Of a stretch of DNA of 64,000 nucleotides, positions 34,927 to 50,614 are shown piece after piece (the stretch's first letter is position 1; each line of letters begins with the position of its first letter). Both the position numbers and the translations under genes were made by a program. This DNA comes from Psettodes erumei. Taxonomy: Eukaryota > Chordata > Actinopteri > Pleuronectiformes > Psettodidae. Under the pieces are notes generated by a model. The model did no database searches and was not told where the DNA came from. It saw nothing but the letters and a program-made list of their open reading frames with translations. Location of the stretch: the NCBI GenBank assembly GCA_016785225.1, contig JAFBJZ010000912.1:2480001-2544000 (forward strand). Direction: 5' to 3'.

Positions 34927-36042
34927 AAGATGGGAAAAATACAAGAAACAAAGCTAAGCTGATGGATAGCTGCAACTGTACGAGTGAGGTGGTTGGTTCC
35001 TGAATTGGATGGGGCGGGGTCAAATATTTTTTAAAAAGTGAGCGTCGTAATTTCGAAGGGTAGAAAAGTCACGTCCAGGCTTGGAAGTAGAAGTAGTGTA
35101 GATTCTTGCAGTGACACACAGAATTCACAGTAAAAAAAGAACAAAAAATCAACAGTTATTACAACAAATAACTGATAAGACCAACGAACAGAGGTATTAC
35201 CGCAATATCGGCAGTGACAATGATCGCGATGATCCTGTAATATTCTCAAACCTATTTCTCCCGCTTTGCAGCTACAGAACATTGTTTTCTCTATAATCTC
35301 CCTTTTTTTAAGATAATAAAAAAAATGTTTTGAAAAGTTTGACAGCGAGTTGATTTGGAGCCGCAGTGATCTCAGACCGACCCCGTGTTGTTGTAACGCT
35401 CTGAACTGTGCCCCGCCCCCCCTCCCCTTTTACCGTTCTGCCTGTTTCCCTGCATTAGAACCGTGTCCTCACTTTAGCCTGACTCAGAACGACTAAATAC
35501 AATATTATAACAATATCTATTTTTTATTATTTCAGGAAGAAAAAAAAAAGACAAGCCACTTTTTTTTTTTTGGGGAGAGCACGTTTCTTGCTGCGTTCGC
35601 TAGTTAGGGACGCCGCATGTTCACACATCAATGCTGTAAAAAGTCATGCTCCTTTCTTCTTCTTCTTCTACTTCTTCTCTCTGTCTTTTTTCAGTTTGAC
35701 ACACACCTTCCAGGTCTACAATGAAAAGCACAGTTCTCACATCCCACACACACACTCACACGCTTGCTCGCACTCACACACATACAAACACAATAAGTAG
35801 ATTTGGAAATTTGTTATCTATTCATACCTAATCTATGTTACCCCTCATCGATCTATCTATATAGTCCTCTCTTTCTTGCCTTCTTGATTTCTAGTTTTTA
35901 AAAGAGAAAACAACTGTGTATAATGACATGATATACCTGTTTTTTGGCATTTTGTTCCTGTTCCCTTCATTATTTTTTATTTGACCTCCTCTCTGTTCTG
36001 TTCTTTACCCAGTGAATGCTTTTTTTCTGTGCAGCTTTTTTT

Positions 36043-36048
<6 letters not shown>

Positions 36049-36078
<30 letters not shown>
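36049..36078. repeat. (CT)n microsatellite
   Basis: About 15 CT units within the A+T-rich sequence downstream of gnao1. Confidence 0.9.
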
Positions 36079-36081
<3 letters not shown>

Positions 36082-37068
36082 CCTCTACTCCTCTTTAGTG
36101 AATGGTTGTTATTTCATGTGGGATGTCCGTGCTGGAAAAACCAATCGAATGTAGTGTTTACATTAAAAAGCCACTGTTTTCATGACTACAAAAAAAAGAA
36201 GCCAACTTCTTGTCTCCAAGTCATTCAGTAGCGTTCACCTTTCAGCATAATGGAAACTGTGCAGCGTCACACATTTAGTCCAATGGAACATTGGAACGTT
36301 TCGCACCAGATATTTAAAGAATTGTGAAGCTGAAGCATAATCGTGAAAAATTCTACATATGACATCTGACCATTTGTTTGTTTTTTTAAATATATTTATA
36401 AGTTAAATCATTGAAATGAAGAACAAGTTCTCTAAAATGTGACTTTGCCAGGTGCTTGCAGTGTCACAAATGCTTGGTTAGTTGGACTGGACAGCTGGTT
36501 GCATGGCACCAAAAGAGGGAAATAACACCTCAGTAAATCACTCACCAGCCGAAATGTAAAACACTACCAACAGTTGGAAATGAAATCACTCGGTTTCATA
36601 TGCAAAACAAATTAAGTTTCAGGATTATTGTTGGTGCGAGCTGCGACACCCTGTGAAACCAGCCTGATGGTTTCTTGTAATTGTACTTTAATAAGCTCTT
36701 GCTGTTTACAGCTGAGCGTCCTATAGGCAGCAACAGGCAGCCGCAGAGGGAAAAATTCATTATCTCTGGAGACAAAACTTTCAGTTGAGTCATTAAAATG
36801 TTCCAGGCTGACCCCAGTAACTCTGCAGTGACTGCAATTTAATCTCCAGGAAAACTTGACCAGGGGTTGTGTCGCCTGTTGTTTCATCACGGCTCCTGCA
36901 TACTTCATCACCTTTTCTTCACAGTCACTGATTGCTCCTGGTTTTTGATTATTATATTAAATGTCACTGGCTGGTTATGTGGAAGGGGCTAAATGAGTCA
37001 ATTCTGAATTTTCTTTTCAGGGGATGAAAAGTGGAGAGGCTGTGGTTTGAAACACCCCACCCTCACAA

Positions 37069-37099
<31 letters not shown>

Positions 37100-40056
37100 T
37101 GTTGCTTCCTGTCTTAGTCTCAGTTGACTCCCGCGGGGGTGGAAGTCATGAAGTGAGTTGACATATTTCAGGGGACAAACACAAACACACTTCTTCCATC
37201 AAGCTCTCTCACAATCTATGCCTCATACACACTCTCAAGTTCTAGGGATGCCAACTTCAACTCTGACAACACAAACAAAACCTATCATTTATGCTGAAGG
37301 GAGTGTTTCCCCACCTGTGTGCTTGCTTCACATGGTAGAGATCCCCAAACCACTTCTTCTTTCTCACACACAACACCATACAACAGGAAACGGGATTGGC
37401 TAACCTCAATTCGTATTGGATGCATTACAGGAATGTTCTCCAAAGCAAACACACACACACGTTGCATTTCTCTCTTCACATCCTAATGATGGCCTGATTT
37501 CCACTGTGCCGATGATGCGTATGTGTGTGTCTCTGTGGTGCAAACACACATTTCAGATGGCACCTCTACATATCAGCAATCTCTCGTATCAAGCAGGGGT
37601 GTGATCATGCGCATACACTTCACGCTATACGTGACACTCGCTCTGGTCCATTGTATATGTGTATTTCAATTGTCCTGCAGGTCCTGTTGACACAGAACTG
37701 TCCTTGTCGCAGCCGACGGAAAAGTAAATGTGAGCTGGAGTGATAAGAGGCAGAGATAGAGGTTGTGTAAGACGGTTTGTGTTGTGGTGGTAGCTGTTCT
37801 CCCTCGCTGCTGTGGCAGTGGCTGCAAGGACGAGGCTGGTTCAGTGGGTTCAAGCGTAATACAGAGAAAGAGAGGAGAGGCTGGGCAGAGCCATCAGACA
37901 ACAGAGAAGGAGAGAAGCTGAACACAGGGAAGAGGGATGGAGGGGGCGTGAGGAAGAAAAGCTCTGAATCTTATCTGCTCCCCTCACACTAATTGGTTGA
38001 AAAAAATCATTCAATCTCCTTTCTTACTACTTCCTTCCCTGTTTTTGCTATGTATTTCTTAAAATGTTTTTTTTAAAAATGATCTCATTTCATATGAACA
38101 AAAACAAGACAATGAAGGGGGATCAAGGAGGTTTGAGGAAACAGAGCCAAAGAAATCAAAAGCAGAGGCCTCAGCAGAAGGGAGGACCAGATATAGATAT
38201 TCAAGTTAGTGCGCTGAAGACGGTCAGGGATAAATTGACTCACGAGTGGAGTGACAGACAGCTGCATTTGACGGCGGAGTGTCGAGAGCTTTAAATCCCA
38301 CCCTGAGTGACCTCACCTCCTCGCTGCCTCTGAGATATTTTTAAATCCAGGGGAAAACATCGATGAATCATCATCAAGTGCAACAGAAGATAACAGCGGT
38401 CACATCATCTTCCTGCCTAACTGCAACAGACACACTTGGAAGCCTTAATGAGGAGGACTGCGATGGCAAAGACTTTCATCATTTTTTTTACCAAATAATA
38501 AGCCATTGTGGGATTCTGTGTTATGTCTGATTCAGTGGAAATGGTACACTGAACAGGCTCTTCTTCACTATAACAAGCAAAGACAAGCAAAGAGTCATGC
38601 CATCTCACATGTACTTTTGCACAACTCAGATTTATTTAAAAAAAAAAAAAACCACTTGTATTGCTTAAGGCACACAGGAAGTAAAAATCTAAATATTTTT
38701 CAAATTTGCTCTGGATGGAGGCAAATATCAAGTTGTACTGCATAATTTGGTCCGTGACATCACCCCCACTGGCAAGTACAAAATCATTTTGCTGTGCATA
38801 ATTCAGTGGATGATCTTGACCAGAGCAGTCATTTTAATAGCCATGAGTACAAAGTAATACCTGAAATATGATGCTTATTGCCATCCTACAAGCCATTAAA
38901 ATCAATTAAGGAAGATGGGTTTTATATGGAAATGGAATCCCTGTCAGATTTCATTCAGTGCACTTTGTGATGGTTTAATATTCCCCTTTGTCTGGACTTG
39001 TCAGGCATATTCCACACAGGTGAAGACTTCTCAGACCCCAACAACAACAACAAAGCCCGCAAAGAAAAGTTGTTACATAAGCTTTTCAGCAGCAAAATGT
39101 ATCAGGACACATATCTGAATATGAAGGCTGATAACGCCTGAAACTTCCTGTCCCGGGTAAATCTTGCTGCTCATTTCTGGTTTATGGCTTGTTGCTGCTT
39201 TTCAAACTGTTAACTGATTATTGATTAGCTCTGCCTTTGAGAAGATTACACCAATCTCGTGTTTTTACACTGAATTTGGTGCTACACCCTGAAGACGGTT
39301 ACCATTACTTAGTTATTGAATTTGAAAAACAAAATATAGAGCATCATGAGCTTTAGTGGGGCAGAGAGAGGGCTTGAACCCCTGTTGATGCTTCTTCCCA
39401 GGTCAAGACAGTGTTGCTAGAGTGCAATTATAAGTCTGTGTAATGCCTTAAAATTATTTTTTAACTTACAGACAGGAGAACAGTATTTATTTCATACATA
39501 GTCTATGTGACTATGGATTCACTTCAGATTCAGTGTGCTGCAGAGCCAACTAAATTAAAATTTGTCACAGTCCTTCTACTTTGCAATGAATGTATGCTTT
39601 ATATAAATAATGAGTCCAAATGACATGTATAGTAATCAAATGATAATGAAAGAAAATTGCCTTTATGTTACACTGAATAAACGCAGAAAAGCCCCTTCAT
39701 ATTGTTGCTCCATTCAAATTGTATATCATTAAATAACAGGCTCAGTCTTGTTGTCCATATTTCGTACTTCTTCAGAACCTATGTGCCCTGGTAAAGCTCA
39801 TCACTCCATGGTTTGAGAGTGGATTCCCCGTGCTATCTGATCCCAGGTCCAAAATGGGAAAGATCAGAATCAGATATCTGTTAAATGACAGGAATTTCCA
39901 GTCGTGATGAATTGGATCTGATTCATAACAGAGATTAGGTTGAGATTAAGAATGGATTAGGAGGAAGTACTGGATCATCACTGTGAATGGTATCTGTCAT
40001 GTTGGTGGCTGTTGGTCGCAAGTACCAGGTCTTCAGGCTAGTTTTCCCAAATATCA

Positions 40057-40110
40057 ATGGCACGATACACCAATCAGCCCCAACATTAAAACCCACTGAC
40101 TGGGTTAGTA
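40057..40110. mobile_element. Fragment of a widespread vertebrate DNA-element-like repeat
   Basis: The phrase acaccaatcagccccaacat followed by taaaacccactgac closely resembles a repeat motif (accgatcagccataacattaaaaccactgac) seen in many fish and amphibian genomes. Only this end is recognised, so the extent is uncertain. Confidence 0.45.
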
Positions 40111-42981
40111 TTGAGGCTGATCAGCGTTCATTGCAGTGGCCTTCAAAGCAGGTTGACCATCTGCTGTATTGTACGGCTATATAAGCAGTACATCACATAA
40201 AATTATACCCAAAGCTGACACATTGCTGTTTCATAGTTTTAAAGTGGACTTATTGCTTTTCAGCACAGAAAAAAAGCTGTGTAGGTTCGGATGAAAATTT
40301 AAAGAAGATTTGAGAGGGAGAGAAGAAGCTGAGAGGAGATGTGGAGAGTGAGAGTAAAGAGGGGTAGAGTGAGATGAGGATAGGAAGGGGGAGTGAGGCT
40401 TATCACCTGTCAGAGCGCTGCATCATTTTTTAAGAGGCCTGCGTTGAGATCAGACTGAATTAATAATCATCATTCACCTTGAGATGTTTAGCCTGGAGCA
40501 TGCTAATTTAATGAACCTGGCCCGCTGCCAATGCTAAGCCACCACAGCACCTGTAAAACAGCTCATCTTTGTAGTCATGATTGAACATCAGCAGCAAAAA
40601 CCAAAACTTTAAATTGTTGTTGCACAAACATGTTTCCAGCTGCTTTACAAAGACTAAACATAGCAGTCAATTGGCTCTCATCATTATCTTGAATGTATGG
40701 TATGAATATTCATACTACAGGGCATCTTGGATGTGCGTATGCAATGTCATGGCATTTAAGCTAATATTTGAGATATTTCAGTCCAGACTGGCAGACTGAC
40801 CAATTAAAAATAGGACCTAATGTTTGCGTGACAAGTCACAGGTTATTACAATACATCTCATGGGGCCCATTGATGTTTGACAAACGTTTTAGTAATCCCT
40901 CCAGTCATTTTGAGATATTTCATTTGAAGTGGATCACCCTGGCCTAAATAGCAACATCTCCTTCCTAAAAGAATGCCTTTTCTCTAAATAATCCACATGT
41001 ATTGACTCGCATGGACTCGAGGGACTGAGGTTCAATTCACTTCCTGTTTTATTTGCTTATCATCGTGCATTTCAGTTTTTTTTCCTTCCTGCCACTCTTT
41101 CAGGTTCACACCAGTCTCTTCACCTGTTTTTCATCATCCAATCAGAGCAGTTAGTTGTTCACTCCCTCCCTGTTGGCCAGATTGTCCTCTTCACAGACTA
41201 GCTTTTCAGCCTTATCTGTTTTTTCTGTGGCTTCCTCATGTATGACCTCGGTACAGTTTGGGACTTTTTAAATTTTGCCAGATCCCTTTTGTTCTACACT
41301 TTTGAAGTTTGCTCTGCTGCCTGCCAGTTTTATAATGGAACATTTGAACTTCAGTCCTCCCTTTAGAGTGATCTTGCCACAGAACGCACCATCAATAGTT
41401 TTCAATTTTTCAAGTTTAAGATTACACAATATTTGCATTGTTGCTCCTCTGCAAAGAAAAAGCTCAGGCTGCTGATATAAAGCACATTGTGGTAATGACT
41501 GAGTATGCTAATGTATTCATGTGCAAATTGTATAATGGCATAATGTTCATAATGCAAGTTTGAAAACAGTTTGTCCTCCTGTCGTCATGCAAAATCTGAA
41601 AGTGAAACTGATTAATCACAACACATCTGTGTGGATGTCATCAGCTACCCTCCACCATCTGGCTGCCTTCAGGTTGCACATACAAAACCCTCCTGCAGCG
41701 TCTCCATCACCCTCCTCTCAAAGTCTCTGGCTCTCTGTGGGTGCTCTTTGTGTCCCAGGATGCCATGCGACACACCTCCCTCTTAAAAGTCCTTCGCCAG
41801 CTCCAAACATCTACACTTCACCTGAATGACTTCTTACCTGCCGGCAGACATGTTCCCCATCAGCTAACTAACAATTCAGTTTATAGATGGTTTGGTCTTG
41901 GTTTGTCTAGCATTTGAGCCATTCCTTACCTTATCTACCTGCTTGACTTACCTGTATCACCTGACCCATTATCAACTCGTGCAAATAAGTATCATTAAAA
42001 CATATAAGGTAGCCTAGAGTAGAGTTATTTTGCAATAGAAGAAATGTCACAGCTTTGTTTAACATGGTTCAGGTTCAGGTCCAGGTCATGATAATTTAGC
42101 TGCTCTTGTTTATTCATCAGGCCCTTGATTGAATGGCTCTCGTGTTTTCCTTCCATCAAAGATGAGCCTACTTTACAAAGCGTCGGGCAATCCATGTTCT
42201 TTTCCTATGACGGCTTGGCACAAATTACTTCATTTTGGTGCATAATTCCAATCAGTACCTATCATGTAAAGTTAATGGCAACCTGCTTACATTCACCCAA
42301 ACACATGGTGTGTGTCACAAACATTCTCTTACATTTATCATATCATTCTATCTTCTCATTAAACATTCAAAGCCAGTTTTTAAAAATATTCAGAATCGTG
42401 TTTTAGCAGCATTTAAATGAAATGAAACTATTAACTATGTCTATTGTATTTCAGCATATATTTTTTCCTCTTAATAAGCTGAACTGTAAAACCAGCTATT
42501 ACAAAAACCTATTGAAATGCATGAAGAGGATCAAGGTGCAGTGTGATTGGGATGATGATCCTATCTTCCCCTCTCTCATTTATATAAACCCCATACCAAG
42601 CAGCAGGACATAAAAAGGACTGCCTTTGGCACTGAAAAAAAGCCAACCCTCCTCTCTGCTCTCTCTGCTCTCTTCTCTCTCTCTCTCTCTCTCTCTCAAG
42701 TGGAACGGGTGACCCACCTGGCGGTCGGATGAGGGCACTGCACCACCACACCCAGCGATCAGGCTGCTGAACGCACGACAAGCAGCCAAACACCAGGCTA
42801 CATGTGTCATGTTCATTAGATGATGATGCAGTAACACAAACTGTCGAGGATCGACTCGCTCTCACTGTCACCTCATCTCATGTTGTGCTGTACTTTGCTC
42901 CATCCTTCTCTCTCTCTCTCATTTTCCGTTTTGCACATGTTTAATCAGAAAGATAGATAGTGTCTATGCTACTAAATACAT

Positions 42982-42982
<1 letters not shown>

Positions 42983-43027
<45 letters not shown>
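42983..43027. repeat. (CA)n microsatellite
   Basis: About 22 CA units; a degenerate CA stretch is found about 150 bp further on. Confidence 0.93.
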
Positions 43028-43028
<1 letters not shown>

Positions 43029-45010
43029 AAAAGGATATTTATAGCACTCTTGCATCAGCCAGTCTGTTGCTAGGATACCAGCCAGCTCACTATTCTCAGA
43101 CATGCAGTTTAGCTTTGTTGACAAAAATAAGCATGTTCAGTTTGGTTTGCCTGAAAGGCGCACATACACATACACATACACACACACAGTGTCTCAAGTG
43201 AGGAATATTATGACCTCTGAACCCACAGTAACCATGGTGAGAGTGTCTAAATGAATGAATTAATCAGAGAAAGAGAGCAAAATCCTGACAGTATTTATTT
43301 CACCGTCTGACAGTCTATGGTTGCTACAGCAACTGTTCTGGCTTCCCAGCAGCATCCCTTTGGTACTAGAGATAGGTGGTGCTGGATAAACAAGGGCCCC
43401 CCTCATGAGGAACTCAGCTGCCATGGTGCCCTCTACTGGTCCAGAGAGAGCAAGAATAATGTGACCGCTTCACGGAGGAACTTTGTGTAACTCATAACAA
43501 GGATAGAGTTTACATCAAGACACAATCCTTTTCATTAAAGGAGAGTGCTTATTAGTTTGGGGGTTTTTTCACCATCGCTATTGCAAAAATGTCCACAGAG
43601 AGCTGTATTTAATAATCTTAATTGAATCCAATTTACTTTGAACCAAATCCTTATTACTGTTGTAAAAGAAATGCCTCAGGTATTTTTCATTGAATCAGTC
43701 CAGTAAGTAGAAGTACTTGCTGCTGGAAATACCCATGCCAAATGAGTATTAATTCACCACTGAAAATAGTCCCAAAGAAACGCACTGTTTCCTGCGGGTT
43801 GACTAACGTTTTCCTGAAAACTGCAGCATCCAGCTGTTTAATGAATCGACTGAGCTTTGTAAAAATGATATTCATGACTCATTTTAAATAAATTTATGTT
43901 TTTAGTAAAAACCAATGGCCTTTGGGATGGGTGATACAGACAGGATATGGTAGTCAGAAAGTGCTGAGAGATAAATTTACTAATGTTTGTAGAAAAGTCA
44001 AAGAATGTGTGAACGTATGCATGGCTGTCTGCCAATGTTTCTTTACTGATTCCTCCACTGGAGGGTGCAAATGTCCAAAATTTCTATTCAACAAAAAACT
44101 CTTGAAACTTCAAACTCTTGGCTCGGATGGCATCTATTTTTTCATATCTTAATATAGTCTCTTGACTAAGGTATACCGTGTGATTGTATTAAAAATAAAA
44201 AGCAGTCCTTTTTTAGGGATTAAATGTCTTTGACCTATGTTTATTGAGTTTTAAGTAAATTCTTCCATTGACTAAGTTCAGTGTATTATTAAATTAATGT
44301 TATTTTCATCAATACAGGAGTGCTTAAAGTTTCTATGTTTTAGTATTAGTAGTAGTCTTGAGTAGGTAGTCTCAAAGTCTGAGTTTAGATGCTGCCCCGC
44401 TATTTATGCGGGCCACACTGGACAATGACAGTTTGTTCTTTTGCCACAACTTTCTTATAGCAAATAGCGCAGACAGCTTTTTTTCTGTGTCAGCTGGCTC
44501 ACCTGTATCATCTGAACCTAAAATATTCCCAAACAGGGAGTTTTGTAACCCCCATCTCCGGTCACCATCTTTCTAAGCCTGTTACACCAGTTGCCTGTAG
44601 CATGACTGACCTCTGGTGGTGTGTGTTGTGAGCTACAATAAACAGAGCATCTTAAGTAGTTAAATAAGGAGTGTATGTTTTTGATCATAGTGACAAACAA
44701 ACCTTCAGTGTTTCGAAATACCGTGGTATACAATAGCACAATTACACCAACCAGGTCCATTCTACACATGTTGAGAGATTTTTACACCATTAAGTTTGTT
44801 AATAGTTTCAACATGGGAGTCCAGCTTAGTGGATGAAACTGCAACACCGAGACTAAATGTGCAGAGGCATTTAATCTGCACTGATTTGCCGTCATTTTTC
44901 GCATCATATTTACTTGTGACACTATAAGTGTGGTCTGTGTGTTTATTTTTTGCTGTCATGAGGAGTAGGAGACCCCACACACACACACACACTCGTCGTC
45001 CCTTCAGCAG

Positions 45011-45011
45011 G

Positions 45012-45048
<37 letters not shown>

Positions 45049-45049
45049 T
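45011..45049. repeat. (CAGA)n tetranucleotide repeat
   Basis: Tandem CAGA/GACA units, nearly perfect with one aaac interruption. Confidence 0.9.
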
Positions 45050-48000
45050 GGCTGACCGTAACATTGTAACCGATATACTAAAATACTGGACCATGCGCCA
45101 TTCCAAATTTGTCTTCCAGCCACGGGATCCCGCCGTCTGACCAGGAATAAACTCACACACACACTCACATCCAGGCGTCTCCCCTGCTCTATACTGTACG
45201 TGTATGTGTGTGTGTTGGGTACCACAGTTAGCGATGCAGGGATGTCTGGGCGAGGAAGGAGGTTGATTCTCAGTCACTGATGTAACCAGACTGGCAGAGT
45301 TGGGTCACAGTGAGCCCACGTGCAGCTCTCTTTATGGAGCCTCAGGGTAATCCTGTCTGTTGCTAATGGTCATTTAATTCAAAGGAGCTGCTGTTAACTC
45401 TTTGTAACTGTCGTCTGTGGGTTGACTGAGCTCCACAGAACCTTCTGAACTTTTCCTGACCCTCAGCAGCCCTCATGACAGACAGTATGACTAATATCTC
45501 TGTACCCTCTCTCATCACCAGCACAGGAAAGCAGAAATTTTATCTCCCAAGTGCTGCTGTAAAAAAAAAAGGAAGACAGAAATCCACGTATGTAGAGAAA
45601 GAGGCTGAGAAACAAAGATTGTCTGACTGTTAGGATTATTGAAAATGTTTTAAATCCCACCCCCCAACCCACCCATGCATGGTGTAGCTGTTCTTTTTGC
45701 ACTTTAGTTTTGCAGTAAGAGCAAAAGTGACTGTGTAGACAAGTCAGACGGCAGTTTCCAGCCTTGGTCTCTCTGTCAGAGCCACAGACAGACGAGAAAG
45801 TTGCAAACACCTCATTTCTGTGCTACAGTGTGTTTGAACATTATTGAAGAGGAGGAGATAACACCCAGGTAGCTGAACACAAAAAGGAAGACAGATGAGG
45901 AGTCACTTTGTTCACACTCTTGCTCACGCTCCTTTTTATACCCACATCAAGGTGATGGGTCGAGATCGGCATCTTGAGTCTCTCCTCTTCCACGCACGCT
46001 CACAAGCACACACATGCTGATTGTCTCAAGTCAGCTGTGTGTCAGTGGAGCATCATTAGCTTTTCTGTGTTCCTGCGTTATTGATGCATTTTAAATATTT
46101 ATTAGGCCACTTCCACAGCAGCAGCATCATCTTCTCAGCCAGCAAACAAAGCTGAGATATTTCTGGATGTGTCCTTGAATAGCAATGAGGAGGAACAACT
46201 GGGACCAATCCATGTGAAATGGGACAGCTTTACACTTTCTTTTGAGTCAGAAAGAGGTTTTATTTCATTTGTCAGGGATCACTGGTAATTTTTTTTAAAA
46301 ATGAGACCAGTATCTCATAAGTGCAGTCTGAAATACCCCTGTTGATGTCAGCTGTCATTATGACATCAATATAGCCATTTATTGTTTCAACTTCAGTTGA
46401 GAGATTAAGATTTATCCTTTATAGGCCTCTTTTTGAATGTTGACTAATCAATTGATCATTTTGTGTCAAAGCACAGTAAAAAAAACAAACAAAAAGAAAA
46501 CAGCCTGGTTGTTAACTTAACTAGCAATCCTAAACCCAAAGATATTCATTTATAATTATATAAAACTATAATGTTTGGGTGTACAAAAAGTAGGCATTCT
46601 GTTTCATGTGACTTAAGGAGTGTAGATTATAGACAAGGGGCCACTCAGCCTCTTCAGCTAGTGTCCAAAACCCTCAGCCTGTGAAAGTTTGGCAAATAAA
46701 TCTAACAGGCTTTTTATGAGGTTTTCCATCATTCATGTCGCTGACATGGCTGCTGCACATCATCACATGGGGGCAGTCGCTCTTCACTTGACTTACAGTA
46801 AATTTAGAGAGAGAGAAATTATCAGGCCCAGAAATTCAGGATAACATGAGCCTGAGCACATGAAGCTAAAGTGTTTCAGCCAAATTATTTTAAGACATGA
46901 GATCATCTGTTTGAAAGAGACAGAGCACATACGTGTTACACTGAACAAGACAAAATTACACTGACTCAGCAAACATTTTGACAAGATCCTAACCAGTGAC
47001 ATCTCTAAATAAAATTTAATTCCAAATCTTAATTGAAACAAAATAAAGTGTCAATCTAAATTTCATGAAATAACATGCAATAATAACATGTCACTTAAAG
47101 TAAATGAGACCAAACTACAGGGAATAAAATAACTAAAACTAACCCAAATGTATTCAGAACCACATAACTAAAATAAAGTGAAATAAAACTCAAACTGGTC
47201 TGACCAGATTAAAAAAAAACTTTCTAACCTGAATGTAACGTGAACTAAACTTAACTTCACACCTGACTTGACAGCAAACACAAATGAAGAGAGACTTTAA
47301 AACAAAATGACATGAACTGAAGTGAGCCGTGCCAAGTGTGCTGTGTGAGGATGAGACCGGACTGCGTGTCAGAACTGTTCGCCATGGCAACCACAGATGA
47401 ACTGATTAATTAATGAGCCTTTTACTGCGTCACCAGTTACTGTTGTTAATCACTCACGCACTGTTAGGCCTGCAGCAAATACACACACACACACACACTC
47501 ACCAGTGGCCAGATTGAGGTAAGAAAGCACTGAGCTCTGTGTGAGTCCTCTTCAGGCTATCTGAATGGGAGAATGTCTGGTGGAAATCAATGACATGGGT
47601 GTCATAAAAGGATTCAGAGCATATGCTGCTGCCCAAGGCCTTGTTTCCAACCCTGGAACCCTTGTTAGGCTGAAAAGTAATGATTAAAACATTTAGCCTG
47701 TCATCCTGCACAGATGCACCACTACTAGGCCAAGCCATTTATAGTTCATACACTTTAAAGAATAAACTCAAAGATAATAGCTGGAATATATCTATATATA
47801 TGTATATGCCTTCAGTTCTCCTCTGTTAGTGTGTGTGTATTATTGAAGCTTCATCGTATGTGTTTTATCATCTCTCTTTCTTTGTCTCAGGGGATTTCTG
47901 ATCCAAACATTTCCACACATGCAAACTGCCTCGCAAACACCAACAGAATGCACAACACAACATGTCATGACATAAATATACACTGAAAAACACTGCATGA

Positions 48001-48126
48001 GGATGTACACGCAGATGCACACAGACTTTCAACCTGCAGGTTCTTGTTTGTAGTTTAATTAAGATCTGTTTGTGTGATTATGAAACTCCCCTGGGAGTCT
48101 AATTGTCAGATTTACTCCAGTGTTAA

Positions 48127-48632
<506 letters not shown>

Positions 48633-49610
48633 GCGAGGCGTTGTGCTACATTTCAGGGGCGTGTTTTTATCCGCCTATTCATTGCATAATCAAACATTCA
48701 TTCCTTATTATGTTGCAAGTGCCAATATGTCTCAGGCTGGAGTGCTGCGAATACAAATTTTCTGACTCTGAGTCTGCGGGTGAAAAGAAAAAAATTAACT
48801 CTGCTTTATTTTCCCTGAAACATTCATTTCATACAATAACACTTCTACACCTTCTTACACCATGGGACTCTGTAGCTACCATGAAGAACCCGAGCTTGTG
48901 TTGTTTTTGTATCCCATAGGACTTTTTTCAACAAAAAAGCAGTGCACTATGTTACAGTAGAGTTCTGGTACAGACCTTTTTCACAGCTGACATTTTGACT
49001 TGTCGTAGCAGGAAAGATGTGACTAAAATGTCATTAACAATGGTGCAGTTCTCTTAAGTATCCCAGTAATCCATGACAGAGAGTCAGCATGCAATGCACC
49101 AGGACCTTGGAACTAGTTCACCTAAATGGCATGCAGTCACGAATAGCTTCATGAAATACACCTGTGCTTTTGCGAATGCCAAAATGTCAAATGTGTCTGT
49201 GAAGAAGGTCAGTTGTGCATCATGGCACGCTGTCACACTGTCGTGTCTCACTGGGACGTTTGAGCAGAGCAGAGCCGTTGTGAGTGTTATCAGTAACACC
49301 TCTGCTTTTCCTGCTGCAGCGTGACAAGTCAGAATGTCTGCTGTAAAAGAGGTCTAATGTGGCTGCCATGGTGACACTGGTGGAAGAAGTGCTGCAATTC
49401 TGCACTGCTGGTAACAGTAATACAAAGATAGACACATAGTGGCTACAATCCATATTTGTATAATCACAAAGTGTAATGTGAGATGTATCGGTTGTATGAA
49501 CCCTCAGGGAAGTCTCACCTGAGTCTGCAGCGCCCCTCGGGTTTTGCAGAGAGTTGTGGGGAGATTCTGCTCATTGTTTGGACTGCATCTTCACTACTGT
49601 CTCTCTCTCT

Positions 49611-49850
49611 AGCTGCTCTCATAGTGGCAGCTGTGTTCAGTTAAAAAGCTCTAAAAACCCACTGTACACCACCTGCTCATCTTCAGACAGACACAGTTAG
49701 CGACTAAGCAGTGAATACAGTGGAGTGTTTAGCAGCTGTGGCTCACTCAGGTGTTGGTGGAGAGTAAAATCAGGTGTGGATATTGGACTTGCTTTCACCA
49801 GGTGGCCAAAAAAACACTCCAAATAATGTTAGATGTGTAATTATTCAACA
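49611..49850. mobile_element. Fish interspersed repeat fragment
   Basis: The ordered phrases ctctaaaaacccactgtaca, cacagttagcgacta, gtggagtgtttagcagctgt, tattggacttgctttcacca and ggtggccaaaaaaacactcc match a short non-coding repeat I associate with many teleost introns and flanks. Its class is not certain. Confidence 0.5.
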
Positions 49851-50614
49851 TTTTTGCTACAGTATATCAACTTGTGATGAAACAGCTTGTTTCCACTGAT
49901 CCCAAGTGACCAAAAAACTTAGAAAACTAGTTTGTCATTGTATGGAAAGGTCCCATTCACAGTGTTATAATATTACAGTAGCTTCAATTTGATATAATTG
50001 GACCAATATTATTGTTGCAATAAGCAGCACCATTTTTTATTACTACTGGGTATTTTAATATATAATCCATATCTATATCATCATGTTATATAACCTGATC
50101 ATAATATTTGTGTCTAAAAATATTCATATGCAAAGTAGCTGTAGAGTAGAAATGCATACGTAGGAGTTCTTGAGTAAATGAACTACCTCACAACTGGAAA
50201 ATAATAACATGTGGGAGGTGGTGAACTTTGTTTATGCAGCCTGGCACATTCTTTTAAATGTCAGTCAGTCTATAAAAAGACTTAAGCAATAAAACAAGAA
50301 AATCTCACAGTGCTGCTGAGTTTTTGACTGATGTGGAGCTCAGTGTCCTCAGGCAGATCATCTCATGTCTGTCTTACAAGCTGACTTTCTGTGAACAGTG
50401 AAGAGAGTGAGAAATAGTTGTGTACATCACATTGAAATCACCTCCCTCATCTCTCTTGTAAAGTGAAAAGTGCAGCCCACCTTTTTTTCCACATGTAGAG
50501 GAACATTTCTGGAGGACTTTCGGCTTATTGCGGGGTTCAATTGATCAGAGAATCACAAACACTGTCTGCCCGCCCCCTCTCCGTGCTCTCCCTCCCGCTT
50601 TCTCTCTTCACATA

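Larger units (their letters stand above)
34927..45010. other. Region without recognised gene (possible distal 3' UTR, then intergenic)
   Basis: I see no convincing exon on either strand. Contents are a (CT)n run (36049-36078), CA runs (about 37070-37096), a CT run (42671-42698), a (CA)n run (42983-43027) and a repeat fragment near 40057-40110. Open frames here have no recognisable domain, codon-level similarity or splice context. Confidence 0.7.

Noticed and set aside
39359..39425. tRNA-like B-box resemblance (gggcttgaacccc)
   Set aside because: No matching A box, acceptor stem or anticodon arm could be traced by eye.
41560..41829. 89-codon open frame between gnao1 and cbfb
   Set aside because: No motif, no homology I recognise and no flanking splice sites that link it to other exons.
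44762..45277. 171-codon minus-strand open frame
   Set aside because: Passes through the CAGA repeat (translated as SVCL repeats) and CA runs; no recognisable protein.
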